From: Comamonadaceae bacterium ALPHA2B
GTDB lineage: Bacteria > Pseudomonadota > Gammaproteobacteria > Burkholderiales > Burkholderiaceae_C
Direction of reading: 5' to 3'
NCBI GenBank assembly: GCA_005503065.1
Contig: SCOE01000002.1
Location: 214,877-278,876 of the forward strand
Length of the DNA stretch: 64,000 nt
The first letter of the stretch is position 1. Each line of letters begins with the position of its first letter. The notes below the pieces were generated by a model. The model worked only from the letters and a program-made list of their open reading frames with translations, did no database searches and had not been told where the DNA came from. Made by a program: the position numbers and the translations under genes. Positions 29,173 through 38,153 of this stretch are shown here, in pieces.

Positions 29173-30444
29173 TCAGATATCGAAGAGCAGGCGCGACGGA
29201 TCTTCCAGCGCGTCCTTCATCGCCACCAGGCCCAGCACGGCTTCGCGGCCGTCGATGATGCGGTGGTCGTAGCTCATCGCGAGGTAGTTCATCGGGCGGA
29301 TGACGATCTGGCCGTTCTCGACGACGGCGCGGTCCTTGGTGGCGTGCACGCCCAGGATGGCCGACTGCGGCGGGTTGATGATCGGGGTCGACAGCATGGA
29401 GCCGAAGGTGCCGCCGTTGGAGATGGAGAAGGTGCCGCCGGTCATCTCCTCGATGCCGAGCTTGCCTTCCTGGGCCTTCTTGCCGAACTCGGCGATCTTC
29501 TTCTCGATGTCGGCGAAGCTCATCTGGTCGGCGTTGCGCAGGATCGGCACCACCAGGCCGCGCGGCGAACCGACGGCGATGCCGATGTCGAAGTAGCCGT
29601 GGTAGACGATGTCGTTGCCGTCGACGGAGGCATTGAGCACCGGGTACTTCTTGAGGGCGTGCACGGCCGCCTTGACGAAGAAGCTCATGAAACCGAGCTT
29701 GGTGCCGTGTTCCTTGGTGAAGGCATCCTGGAACTTCTTGCGCAGGTCCATCACCGGGGCCATGTTCACCTCGTTGAAGGTGGTCAGGATGGCGTTGGTG
29801 GATTGCGACTGCAGCAGGCGCTCGGCGATGCGCGCGCGCAGGCGGCTCATCGGCACGCGCTCTTCGGGGCGATCGCCCAGGTCCTGGCCCTTGGGCGCTG
29901 CGACCTGCGGCAGCGCGGCCTTGGGCGCGCCGGTGGGGATCTGCACCGCCGGCGTCGCGGCCGGCGCACCCGCGCCACGGGCCACGGCCGAGAGCACGTC
30001 GCCCTTTGTCACGCGGCCATCCTTGCCGGTGCCGGCCACGTCGTTCGCGGTGAGGTTGTTATCGGCCAGCAGCTTGGCGGCCGAGGGCATGGCGACATCC
30101 GACTTCGCGCCGCCGGCGGGTGCTGCCGCGGCGGCAGCCGGTGCGGGGGCAGCGGCGGGCACAGGGGCTGCAGCGGGCGCCGGTGCAGCGGCACCGGCCT
30201 TGCCTTCGGTGTCGATCTTGGCGATGAGCTGGTCGGCCACCACGGTGGCGCCGTCACCCTGGAGGATCTCGGCCAGCACGCCGGCGGCGGGCGCCGGCAC
30301 TTCGAGCACGACCTTGTCGGTCTCGATCTCGATCAGGATTTCATCGGCGGCGACGGCTTCGCCGGCCTTCTTCTTCCACTGGAGCATCGTGGCCTCGGCC
30401 ACGGATTCGGACAACTGGGGAACCTTGACTTCAACGATGGACAT
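29173..30444 (-). CDS. sucB: 2-oxoglutarate dehydrogenase E2, dihydrolipoyl succinyltransferase
   Basis: A 423-residue protein that transfers succinyl from lipoyl to CoA. The N-terminal lipoyl domain has Lys44 in [10 protein letters not shown] as the lipoylation site. An Ala/Pro-rich hinge covers about 78-112, and a peripheral subunit-binding domain covers about 118-152 ([19 protein letters not shown]). A second hinge precedes the catalytic domain, whose motif SYDHRIIDG places His395 and Asp399 in the active site. One lipoyl domain only, as in SucB. It lies 100 nt downstream of sucA. Confidence 0.97.
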   Translation of the reverse strand: MSIVEVKVPQLSESVAEATMLQWKKKAGEAVAADEILIEIETDKVVLEVPAPAAGVLAEILQGDGATVVADQLIAKIDTEGKAGAAAPAPAAAPVPAAAPAPAAAAAAPAGGAKSDVAMPSAAKLLADNNLTANDVAGTGKDGRVTKGDVLSAVARGAGAPAATPAVQIPTGAPKAALPQVAAPKGQDLGDRPEERVPMSRLRARIAERLLQSQSTNAILTTFNEVNMAPVMDLRKKFQDAFTKEHGTKLGFMSFFVKAAVHALKKYPVLNASVDGNDIVYHGYFDIGIAVGSPRGLVVPILRNADQMSFADIEKKIAEFGKKAQEGKLGIEEMTGGTFSISNGGTFGSMLSTPIINPPQSAILGVHATKDRAVVENGQIVIRPMNYLAMSYDHRIIDGREAVLGLVAMKDALEDPSRLLFDI

Positions 30445-30544
30445 TTCTTATCTCTGTCTGTTCATTTCTGGGGAGCGGAACCGGCACGGGGTTCGGCGCA
30501 CATGGACGCGGGCCGGCGCGCAATGCACCGGCCCGTTGCCCGTC

Positions 30545-33424
30545 TTACTTGGTCAGCACGAAACCCTTCAACTTGCCGAAGGCGCCGTCGACCAGCGCCT
30601 TCTGCTGCTCCTGGTGCAGGTGCGAATAGCCCACGGCCGGAGAGGCCGACGCGGCACGGCCGGCATAACCCAGCTTCTGCCCGTCGAGCATGTTCTCGTG
30701 GATGTAGTGCTGCACGAAGAACCAGGCTCCCTGGTTCTGCGGCTCGTCCTGGCACCACACGATCTCGGTCGCGTTGGCGTACTTCTTGATCTCCGCCGCG
30801 AAGGCCTTGTGCGGGAAGGGGTAGAGCTGTTCGACGCGCAGCAGGGCCACGTCATCGGCGCCCTTCTCTTCGCGCTTCTTCGCCAGGTCGTAGTACACCT
30901 TGCCCGAGCAGGCGACGATGCGCTTGACCTTGTCGGCCTTGAGCTCCTTGCTGTCCGGGATGACGGTCTGGAAGCCGCCCTTGATGAACTCCGACAGCGG
31001 CGAGGTCGCGTCCTTGTTCCGCAGCAGCGACTTCGGCGTCATGATCACCAGCGGCTTGCGCAGGTTGCGGATCTGCTGGCGGCGCAGCACGTGGAAGATC
31101 TGGCTGGCCGTGGTCGGCTGCACGACCTGCATGTTGGTGTCGGCCGCGAGCTGCATGAAGCGCTCCAGGCGCGCCGAGCTGTGCTCGGGGCCCTGCCCTT
31201 CGTAGCCGTGCGGCAGCATCAGCGTCAGGCCGTTCACGCGGCCCCACTTCACTTCGCCGGAAGCGATGAACTGGTCGATCACCACTTGGGCGCCGTTGAC
31301 GAAGTCGCCGAACTGCGCTTCCCAGACCACGAGGGTGCTCGGGTCGTTGGAGGCGTAGCCGTATTCGAAGGCCAGCACCGCCTCTTCGGACAGGATCGAG
31401 TCGATGACGACGAACGGCGCCTGGTTCTCGGCCACGTTCTGCAGCGGCACGTAGGTGCCTTCGTCGAACTTCTCGCGGTTCTGGTCGTGCAGCACCGCGT
31501 GGCGGTGCGTGAAGGTGCCGCGGCCGGAATCCTCGCCCGACAGGCGCACCGGGTAGCCGCTGGCCACCAGCGAGGCGAAGGCCATGTGCTCGCCCATGCC
31601 CCAGTCGACGTTGACGTCGCCGCGGCCCATGGCGGCGCGGTCGTCCAGCACCTTCTTGACCAGCGGATGCACGGTGAAGCCGGACGGCACCGTGGTGATC
31701 TTCTCGGCCAGGCGCTTCCACTCGGCGAGCGGAATCGCCGTGTCGGCCGCATCGGTCCACTTCTTGTTGAGGTAAGGGCTCCAATCGACCGCGTACTTGC
31801 TCTTGAAGTTGGTCAGCACCGGGTCGGAGGTGTTCTTGCCGGCGTCGAAGGCGGCGCGCTGCGCCTTGACCATGTCGTCGCCGAGCGTGTCGCCCAGGCC
31901 CTGGGCGGCCAGCTTGTCGGCGTACAGCTTGCGGGTGCCGGGGTGGGCCGCGATCTTCTTGTACATCAGCGGCTGGGTGAGCGAGGGCGTGTCCTGCTCG
32001 TTGTGGCCCAGCTTGCGGAAGCAGACGATGTCGACCACCACGTCCTTGTTGAACTCCTGGCGGTACTCGAGCGCCAGCTGCGTGCACAGCACCACGGCTT
32101 CCGGATCGTCGCCGTTCACGTGCAGCACGGGCGCGTCGATCATCTTGACCACGTCGGTGCAGTAGAGCGTCGAGCGGCTGTCGCGCGGGTCGCTGGTGGT
32201 GAAGCCGATCTGGTTGTTGATGACGATGTGGACGGTGCCGCCGGTGTAGTAGCCGCGGGTCTCCGCCAGCGCCAGCGTTTCCATCACGACGCCCTGGCCG
32301 GCGAAGGCCGCGTCGCCGTGCACCAGCACGGGCAGGACCTGGTCGCCTTCCTTGTCGCCGCGGCGGTCCATGCGGGCGCGCACGGAACCTTCGACGACCG
32401 GGTTCACGATCTCGAGGTGCGAAGGGTTGAAGGCCAGCGACAGGTGCACCGGGCCGCCAGGGGTGCTGACGTCGGAACTGAAGCCCTGGTGGTACTTCAC
32501 GTCGCCGCTGGGCAGGTCTTCGGGCGCAGTGTGGTCGAACTCGGCGAACAGGTCCTTGGGCATCTTGCCCAGGGTGTTCACCAGCACGTTCAGGCGGCCG
32601 CGGTGGGCCATGCCGATGACGATCTCCTGCACGCCCTTCTCGCCGGCGCGGGTGATGAGTTCGTCCATCGAGACGATGAAGCTCTCGCCGCCCTCGAGCG
32701 AAAAGCGCTTCTGGCCGACGTACTTGGTGTGCAGGAAGCGCTCCAGGCCTTCGGCGGCCGTGAGGCGGTCGAGCACGCGCTTCTTCTGTTCGTTGCTCAG
32801 CTTGGGGTTCGTGCGGGCGCTTTCCAGCTTTTCCTGCCACCAGCGCTTCTGCGCCTGGTCGGTGATGTACATGTACTCGGCGCCGATCGTGCCGCAGTAG
32901 GTTTCACGCAGCGCGTTCAGCAGCTCGCGCAGGGACATCGTGTCCTTGCCGAAGAAGGTGTTGCTGGTGTTGAAGACGGTTTCGAGGTCGGCGTCGGAGA
33001 AGCCGTAGAAGGACGGCTCCAGTTCCGGAATGGCCGGACGCTCCGTGCGCTTGAGCGGGTCGAGGTCGGCCCAGCGGGCGCCGACGTTGCGGTAGGCGGC
33101 GATCAGCTGCTGGACGGCGGTGCGCTGGCGGCCCAGTTCGGAATCGGCGCCGCTGGCCTGCACGACCTTGGTGGTGCCCTGCTTGGCACGCTCGGCGAAC
33201 GCGTTGATGACCGGCAGGTGCGGCACGTCCTTCGTGTTGCTGCCGTCGGTGGCAGGCACATGCTGGAGTGCGTCGAAGTAGGAGCGCCAGTTGTCGGGCA
33301 CGCTGCCCGGATTGGCGAGGTAGTTCTCGTACATCTCTTCGACGTAGGGCGCGTTGCCGCCGAAGAGGTAGGAGTTGCCTTGGTACGCGCCGTAGACCGA
33401 CGCAGGGGATGAGGAATCGCTCAT
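30545..33424 (-). CDS. sucA: 2-oxoglutarate dehydrogenase E1
   Basis: A 959-residue thiamine-diphosphate enzyme catalysing decarboxylation of 2-oxoglutarate and succinylation of the E2 lipoyl group. The N-terminal helix (SSPASVYGAYQGNSYLFGGN) is the E2-binding element. The ThDP-binding region includes GMAHRGRLNVL and HGDAAFAGQGVVMETL. Later motifs are SEEAVLAFEYGYA and the C-terminal CQDEPQNQGAW. Length is slightly above E. coli SucA. It is first in the operon, with a clear GGAGG Shine-Dalgarno. A 7-bp hairpin (33440-33456) sits just upstream of that site. Confidence 0.97.
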   Translation of the reverse strand: MSDSSSPASVYGAYQGNSYLFGGNAPYVEEMYENYLANPGSVPDNWRSYFDALQHVPATDGSNTKDVPHLPVINAFAERAKQGTTKVVQASGADSELGRQRTAVQQLIAAYRNVGARWADLDPLKRTERPAIPELEPSFYGFSDADLETVFNTSNTFFGKDTMSLRELLNALRETYCGTIGAEYMYITDQAQKRWWQEKLESARTNPKLSNEQKKRVLDRLTAAEGLERFLHTKYVGQKRFSLEGGESFIVSMDELITRAGEKGVQEIVIGMAHRGRLNVLVNTLGKMPKDLFAEFDHTAPEDLPSGDVKYHQGFSSDVSTPGGPVHLSLAFNPSHLEIVNPVVEGSVRARMDRRGDKEGDQVLPVLVHGDAAFAGQGVVMETLALAETRGYYTGGTVHIVINNQIGFTTSDPRDSRSTLYCTDVVKMIDAPVLHVNGDDPEAVVLCTQLALEYRQEFNKDVVVDIVCFRKLGHNEQDTPSLTQPLMYKKIAAHPGTRKLYADKLAAQGLGDTLGDDMVKAQRAAFDAGKNTSDPVLTNFKSKYAVDWSPYLNKKWTDAADTAIPLAEWKRLAEKITTVPSGFTVHPLVKKVLDDRAAMGRGDVNVDWGMGEHMAFASLVASGYPVRLSGEDSGRGTFTHRHAVLHDQNREKFDEGTYVPLQNVAENQAPFVVIDSILSEEAVLAFEYGYASNDPSTLVVWEAQFGDFVNGAQVVIDQFIASGEVKWGRVNGLTLMLPHGYEGQGPEHSSARLERFMQLAADTNMQVVQPTTASQIFHVLRRQQIRNLRKPLVIMTPKSLLRNKDATSPLSEFIKGGFQTVIPDSKELKADKVKRIVACSGKVYYDLAKKREEKGADDVALLRVEQLYPFPHKAFAAEIKKYANATEIVWCQDEPQNQGAWFFVQHYIHENMLDGQKLGYAGRAASASPAVGYSHLHQEQQKALVDGAFGKLKGFVLTK

Positions 33425-33439
33425 GTTCCGCTGACCTCC

Positions 33440-33557
33440 GCTTCCCTTCGGGAAGCATTAGCTGGTTTGAAAACCTTCCGCGACACGGCTGAACCGATTG
33501 GCGGATGCGACTGTGGCTGGGGAAGGGCCTGAGTACCCTCGCATTGTGCCACGTCAA
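33440..33557 (-). promoter_or_regulatory. sucA leader: putative promoter and hairpin
   Basis: The 253-bp gap between sucA and the acyl-CoA synthetase holds, on the minus strand, a -35-like TTGACG (complement of 33552-33557), a 16-bp spacer and a -10-like TACTCA (complement of 33530-33535). Further down a perfect 7-bp hairpin (GCTTCCC/GGGAAGC, complement of 33440-33456) abuts the GGAGG of sucA. I see no terminator for sucA's upstream neighbour and no ORF. Confidence 0.35.
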
Positions 33558-33677
33558 CCATGTGACACCGGACCGCGCCGAATACAAGGGTCGGCAGTGC
33601 AGTCATCCGCGCGTGAAGGAATCGGCAATTCTTGGCCCTCGGGCCCGCCACGGCAACCGGGATGACCCGGCCCGGGC

Positions 33678-35591
33678 TCAGCCCGCCGCGACGGCCGCTC
33701 GCACGGCCTGCAGCGTGGCCGGGTCGTCCAGCGTGGTGAGGTCGCCCGGGTCGCGCTGCTCGCACACGGCCTGGATCGCACGGCGCAGCAGCTTGCCGCT
33801 GCGCGTCTTGGGCAGGCCCGGCACGAAGCGCACGCGCGCCGGCCGCGCCAGTGCGCCGAGATCGTCGGCCACCCGCTTCATGATCTCGCCCTCGAGCTTC
33901 ATGGCATCGGCGTTGTCGATCGCCGCGTTGCCGGTCCTGGGCACCACGAAGGCCATCGCCACCTGGCCCTTGAGCGCGTCGGCCACGCCCACCACCGCGA
34001 CTTCGGCCACGTTGGCGTGGCCGGAGATGGCCTCCTCGATCTCGCGCGTGCCCAGGCGATGGCCGGCCACGTTGATCACGTCGTCGGTGCGGCCCAGGAT
34101 GTAGTAGTAGCCGTCCTCGTCGCGGATGCCCCAGTCGAAGGTCGAATACACCAGTTGGCCCGGGATGCTCTTCCAATAGGTGTCGACGAAGCGCTGGTCG
34201 TCGCGCCACACGGTCTGCATGAAGCCCGGCGGCGTCGGGCCCTCGATGACGACCACGCCCTTCTCGTTGGGCGCGGTGAGCTCCTCGCCCGTGCTCTCGT
34301 GCACGATCTTCACCTTGTAGCCATACATCGCGATGCCCGGGCTGCCGAACTTGGCCGGCCGCCGCTCCACGCCGACCGGCAGCGTGATGATGGGCCAGCC
34401 CGATTCGGTCTGCCAGTAGTTGTCGATGATCGGCACGCCCAGGCCCTCGCTGATCCAGCGCGCCGTGGGTTCGTCCAGCGGCTCGCCGGCCAGGAACAGC
34501 GCCCGCAGGCTCGACAGGTCGTATTTCCTGAGCAGCGCCGGGTCCTGCTTCTTGAGCACGCGCACCGCCGTGGGCGCGCTGAACATCACCGTGACCTTGT
34601 ACTTCTCGACCAGGCGCCACCAGATGCCGCCGTCGGGCTGACGGTCCAGGCCCTGGGTGGGCAGGCCTTCGTACATGATCGTCGCCATGCCCGAGATCAA
34701 CGGCCCGTAGACGATGTAGCTGTGGCCCACCACCCAGCCGATGTCGCTGGTGGAGAAGTACGTCTCCCCCGCCCGGCCATCGAAGATGTGCTGCATGCTG
34801 GCCGCCAGCGCGACCGCGTAGCCGCCGACGTCGCGCTGCACGCCCTTGGGCCTGCCGGTGGTGCCGCTGGTGTAGATGGTGTAGCTGATGTCCGTCGCGT
34901 CCAGCCAGGTGCAGGGCACCCGCGCTTGGGCATGTCTTTGGCCTTCAGCGCCCGCCAGATGGTCGCGACCAGCTATCAATTCCATAGCAGCGAGCCCCCG
35001 GTCGTACAGCAGCACCGCTGCCGGCTTGTGGGCCGACAGGCGGATCGCCTCGTCCAGCAGCGGCTTGTACGGCACCACCTTGCCGCCGCGCGAGCCGGCG
35101 TCGGCGCTGACGACCACCTTGGGCTCGGCGTCCTCGATGCGCGAGGCCAGCGAACCGCTGGCGAAGCCGCCGAACACCACGCAGTGAATGGCGCCGATGC
35201 GCGCGCAGGCCAGCATCGCGAAGGCGGCCTCCGCGATCATGGGCATGTAGATGAGCACGCGGTCGCCGCGCCGCACGCCCAGCTCGAGCAGCATCGCCGC
35301 CGTGCGCTGCACCTCGGCGTGCAGTTCGCGGAAGGTGTAGCTGCGCTCGCTGCCCGTCTCGGTCGAGATCGCGATGAGTGCCGGCTGCTCGCCGCGCTTG
35401 GCCAGGTGCCGGTCGACCGCGTTGTGGCACAGGTTGGTCTGGCCGCCCACGAACCAGCGGCAGAACGGCGGCCGGCTGGCGTCCAGGATCTGCGTGGGCG
35501 CCTGGTGCCAGTCGATCAGGCGGGCCTGCTCGGCCCAGAAGGCCTCGGGCTGCTCGACGGACTGGCGGTAGAACTCCTCGTAGCGGCTCAT
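33678..35591 (-). CDS. prpE: propionyl-CoA synthetase / acetyl-CoA synthetase-like ligase
   Basis: A 637-residue ANL-superfamily adenylate-forming enzyme that activates short-chain carboxylates to acyl-CoA. An N-terminal ACAS domain (YEEFYRQSVEQPEAFWAEQA) is followed by the P-loop-like YTSGTTGRPKGVQRD, a YWQTESGWP motif and the C-terminal GRTDDVINVAGHRLGTREIE. The Lys in RSGKLLRR is the acylation-regulated residue. The N-terminus and FCRWFVGGQTNLCHN fit PrpE better than Acs. Residues about 201-220 are encoded by a reverse-oriented 55-bp repeat copy. No prpBCD genes are nearby. Confidence 0.9.
   Translation of the reverse strand: MSRYEEFYRQSVEQPEAFWAEQARLIDWHQAPTQILDASRPPFCRWFVGGQTNLCHNAVDRHLAKRGEQPALIAISTETGSERSYTFRELHAEVQRTAAMLLELGVRRGDRVLIYMPMIAEAAFAMLACARIGAIHCVVFGGFASGSLASRIEDAEPKVVVSADAGSRGGKVVPYKPLLDEAIRLSAHKPAAVLLYDRGLAAMELIAGRDHLAGAEGQRHAQARVPCTWLDATDISYTIYTSGTTGRPKGVQRDVGGYAVALAASMQHIFDGRAGETYFSTSDIGWVVGHSYIVYGPLISGMATIMYEGLPTQGLDRQPDGGIWWRLVEKYKVTVMFSAPTAVRVLKKQDPALLRKYDLSSLRALFLAGEPLDEPTARWISEGLGVPIIDNYWQTESGWPIITLPVGVERRPAKFGSPGIAMYGYKVKIVHESTGEELTAPNEKGVVVIEGPTPPGFMQTVWRDDQRFVDTYWKSIPGQLVYSTFDWGIRDEDGYYYILGRTDDVINVAGHRLGTREIEEAISGHANVAEVAVVGVADALKGQVAMAFVVPRTGNAAIDNADAMKLEGEIMKRVADDLGALARPARVRFVPGLPKTRSGKLLRRAIQAVCEQRDPGDLTTLDDPATLQAVRAAVAAG
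34934..34988 (-). repeat. 55-bp composite repeat, inside prpE
   Basis: On the minus strand: core GCTATGGAATTGATAGC (34988-34972), 18-bp spacer, tail GGGCGCTGAAGGCCAAAGAC. It is in frame with prpE and contributes the stretch around AMELIAGRDHLAGAEGQRHA, just before the nucleotide-binding loop. Confidence 0.8.
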
Positions 35592-35662
35592 CGGTCGTGT
35601 CTCCTTTTTTTCTGCCGGCGAAGGTTCGCGCAGCTGACTTGCGCTGCGCTGACGCCAAGGAC

Positions 35663-35717
35663 GCTATCGAATCGATAGCTGCCCGTGCAGTCCCCACGGG
35701 CGCTTCAGGCCGATTTG
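35663..35717 (+). repeat. 55-bp composite repeat, between prpE and the isochorismatase-like gene
   Basis: Perfect palindromic core GCTATCGAATCGATAGC (35663-35679), 18-bp spacer, tail GGGCGCTTCAGGCCGATTTG (35698-35717). The best-preserved copy in the window, used here as reference. On the minus strand it lies 22 nt downstream of the hydrolase stop, in the 148-bp gap ahead of prpE. Confidence 0.95.
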
Positions 35718-35739
35718 CCTTGAAAAGCTGCGCTGTGGC

Positions 35740-36345
35740 TCAGCGGATCATGGTCTGCCACTCTCGGAAGGCCGGGTGCTCCGCAGTGCGCAGCCATTCG
35801 AAGCCCACCATCTCGGTCGTCACCAGCTCGGCCCCCGCGCCGGCCAGCCGGTCGAAGGCGGCGTCGCGGTTGCGCTCGGTGCGCGAGCTGCAGGCGTCGG
35901 TCACGACCCACACCTCGAACTCTTCCTCGAGCAGATCGAGCGCGGTCTGCAGCAGGCACACATGCGCCTCGCAGCCGGCCACGACGAGGGTGTTGCGCTC
36001 CTCGGCCGGGGCCGCGGGCTTCTGCAGGTGCTTGGGCAGGCTGCGCGCGTTGCCGCGCGGCGCCTGCGGCGCGGGCGTGCGCAGCCACTCGCCCAGGCCC
36101 TCTTCCACGCCGCTGAAGTGCATCTTGGCCAGGGTCTTGCGGCACAGGCCGCGGATCTCGGCCGGGTTCTCGCCGAGCCTGGACGGGTTCTGCTCGGTGC
36201 CCCAGGCCGGTACGTCCAGCAGCTTCGCGAGCTGTGCCAGGCGCGTTGCGTTGCGAAGCACCGCCTCGGCTTCGAAGATGGCGGGCATCAGGCGGGCCTG
36301 GTAGTCGATCAGCACGAGTTGGGATTGGGAAGCGTCGAGCAGCAT
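35740..36345 (-). CDS. isochorismatase-family cysteine hydrolase
   Basis: A 201-residue alpha/beta hydrolase of the isochorismatase/nicotinamidase superfamily. The triad is intact: Asp14 (LVLIDYQ), Lys74 (TLAKMHFSG) and Cys130 (GCEAHVCLLQTALDL), with the expected Ala-His-Val-Cys context. Most similar in style to YcaC-like hydrolases of unknown substrate. ATG 36345 is preferred; TTG 36354 would add three residues. It is divergent from the 4-hydroxyphenylacetate-hydroxylase-family gene, with 121 bp between. Possibly part of an aromatic or amide catabolic step, by context only. Confidence 0.88.
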   Translation of the reverse strand: MLLDASQSQLVLIDYQARLMPAIFEAEAVLRNATRLAQLAKLLDVPAWGTEQNPSRLGENPAEIRGLCRKTLAKMHFSGVEEGLGEWLRTPAPQAPRGNARSLPKHLQKPAAPAEERNTLVVAGCEAHVCLLQTALDLLEEEFEVWVVTDACSSRTERNRDAAFDRLAGAGAELVTTEMVGFEWLRTAEHPAFREWQTMIR

Positions 36346-36466
36346 GGCGATCAAGGGAAAAGGCGAAGCGAAAACTGGACCCTACCACCGAACCCGCCCC
36401 ACGCCGGGCGGACTTGGTGCGAACGCGCTTCGATGCTGAAATGGCCCGACAACAGCAGGAGACACG

Positions 36467-38119
36467 ATGAACGCTCCCCACGGCACGGCCGCGCTCATGA
36501 CGGGCGACGACTACCGCGAATCGCTGCGGCGCCTGAATCCCTCCGTCTACGTCGACGGCCGGCGCATCGAATCGATCGCCGACGAGCCGGCGCTGCAGCC
36601 CGGCATCAACGCCATTGCCCTCACCTACGACTTCGCGCACCGCCCCGAGTACGCGCCGCTGATGACGGCGGTGCAACACACCAGTGGCCGGCGGGTGAAT
36701 CGCATGACCCACATCGACACCGGCAGCGGTGACCTGCTCAACAAGCTGGAGGCGGTACGGCTCATCTGCCAGGAAACCGGCTGCGCACAGCGCTACCTCA
36801 CGCACGACGCGCTCAACGCCATCGCGCAGGTCTCGGCGCGGCTGGACGCCGCTGCCGGGCGCAGTGAGCACACCGAGCGCTTCACCGAGTACCTGCACCG
36901 CGTGCAGGACCAGGACCTGACGCTCGGCGTGGCCATGACCGATGCCAAAGGCGACCGCAGCCGCCGCCCGCACCAACAGGCCAACGTGGACAGCTACGTG
37001 CACGTGGTGGAGCGCAACGCGATGCGCAACGGCCAACGCGGCATCGTGATCAGCGGCACCAAGGCCATCGTGACCGGTGCGCCTTACGTGCACGAGCTGT
37101 TGGTCATGCCCTGCCGTGCGATGGGCCGCGAGGATGCCGACTTCGCGGTCTGCTGCGCGGTGCCGCTGGACGCGCCCGGCCTCACCATCGTCGCCCGGCC
37201 CGCCGGCCGGCCCGGCGAGAAGCTCGAGCATGGCGACGCGCTCTTCAGCCGCCGCTATGGCCAGAGCACTGGCGTGTGCATCTTCGACCGCGTGTTCGTG
37301 CCCGAGGAGCGCGTCTTCTACGACGGCAGCGATGGCAGCTGGGAGCACAGCAGCCACCTCACCTACAGCTACGCCACGCACCACCGCCACAGCTGCATCG
37401 GCGCGCGCGCCGGCTTCGGCGACCTGCTCATCGGCGCCGGCGCGCTGATGTGCGAGGCCAACGGCTTCGACCCGGGCCAGGAGACGCATCTGCGCGAGCA
37501 GATGGTCGAGCTCATCACCATCACCGAAAGCTTCTTCGCCTGCGGCGTGGCCGCCAGCGTGTACGCCAAGGCCGACCCGCACTGCGCCGTCTTCATGCCC
37601 GAGCCGGTGTTCGCCAACATCGGCAAGCTGCTGCTGGCCACGAAGATCTACGACATGCACCGCATCGCGCACTACGTGAGCGGCGGGCTCATCGTCACCC
37701 TGCCCGGCCCCGACGAGGACCACAACCCCGAGACGGCAGGCCGCCTCGCCGATCTGCTGCGCGCCAACCCCGACGTGCCCTACGAACAGCGGATCGAGAC
37801 CGCACGCTTCATCGAGGACCTCACGGCCGGCTACCAGGGTGGTTGGTACAGCACCATCAGCCTGCACGGCGGCGGCTCGCCCGCGGCCATGAAGCAGGAG
37901 ATCTGGCGCCACTACCCTGTCGGTTCCAAGGTCGAGCTGGTCGAGCGGCTGCTGGAGCGCGGCCTCGCCGCCGACGGCTCGCCCGCCGCCGCGCCGCACG
38001 ACCCGGCCCGCGCCATCACCCGCAACCGCCAGCCCGGCCGCTGCTGCGACGCGGGCTGCGCCCCGCCGGGCCAGCCGGTGATGGTGGATCTGCCCGCGCC
38101 GCATCGCGCTGCGCGCTGA
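36467..38119 (+). CDS. 4-hydroxyphenylacetate 3-hydroxylase-family flavoprotein, AbfD-like but lacking cluster ligands
   Basis: A 550-residue member of the HpaB/PvcC/4-hydroxybutyryl-CoA dehydratase superfamily. It starts with DDYRESLRRLNPSVYVDG and has the FAD-region motif MTDAKGDRSRRP at about 157-168. It looks closer to AbfD dehydratases than to HpaB. Of the four Fe-S ligands known in AbfD, the positions appear as Cys106 (kept), Tyr110, His306 (kept) and Ala313, so a 4Fe-4S cluster is unlikely. The last 60 residues form an extra Pro/Ala-rich tail with GRCCDAGC. A good AGGAG Shine-Dalgarno supports ATG 36467. No flavin reductase (hpaC) is adjacent. Substrate unknown. Confidence 0.8.
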   Translation: MNAPHGTAALMTGDDYRESLRRLNPSVYVDGRRIESIADEPALQPGINAIALTYDFAHRPEYAPLMTAVQHTSGRRVNRMTHIDTGSGDLLNKLEAVRLICQETGCAQRYLTHDALNAIAQVSARLDAAAGRSEHTERFTEYLHRVQDQDLTLGVAMTDAKGDRSRRPHQQANVDSYVHVVERNAMRNGQRGIVISGTKAIVTGAPYVHELLVMPCRAMGREDADFAVCCAVPLDAPGLTIVARPAGRPGEKLEHGDALFSRRYGQSTGVCIFDRVFVPEERVFYDGSDGSWEHSSHLTYSYATHHRHSCIGARAGFGDLLIGAGALMCEANGFDPGQETHLREQMVELITITESFFACGVAASVYAKADPHCAVFMPEPVFANIGKLLLATKIYDMHRIAHYVSGGLIVTLPGPDEDHNPETAGRLADLLRANPDVPYEQRIETARFIEDLTAGYQGGWYSTISLHGGGSPAAMKQEIWRHYPVGSKVELVERLLERGLAADGSPAAAPHDPARAITRNRQPGRCCDAGCAPPGQPVMVDLPAPHRAAR

Positions 38120-38153
38120 CGGCCGCCGCCTTTCAGGTCCCGATACTGCGGCA

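Noticed and set aside
27793..33412. Two overlapping plus-strand open frames of about 1000 and 1270 codons opposite lpdA, sucB and sucA
   Set aside because: Both are shadows of the 2-oxoglutarate dehydrogenase genes on the minus strand; high GC leaves few stop codons in the antisense frame.
35663..35717. The 55-bp repeats as ends of an insertion sequence
   Set aside because: No transposase ORF lies between any pair of copies, and the copies are solitary rather than paired at fixed distances.
36467..38119. Annotation as 4-hydroxybutyryl-CoA dehydratase (AbfD)
   Set aside because: Two of the four cluster-ligand positions read Tyr and Ala, so the dehydratase chemistry is unlikely despite overall similarity.
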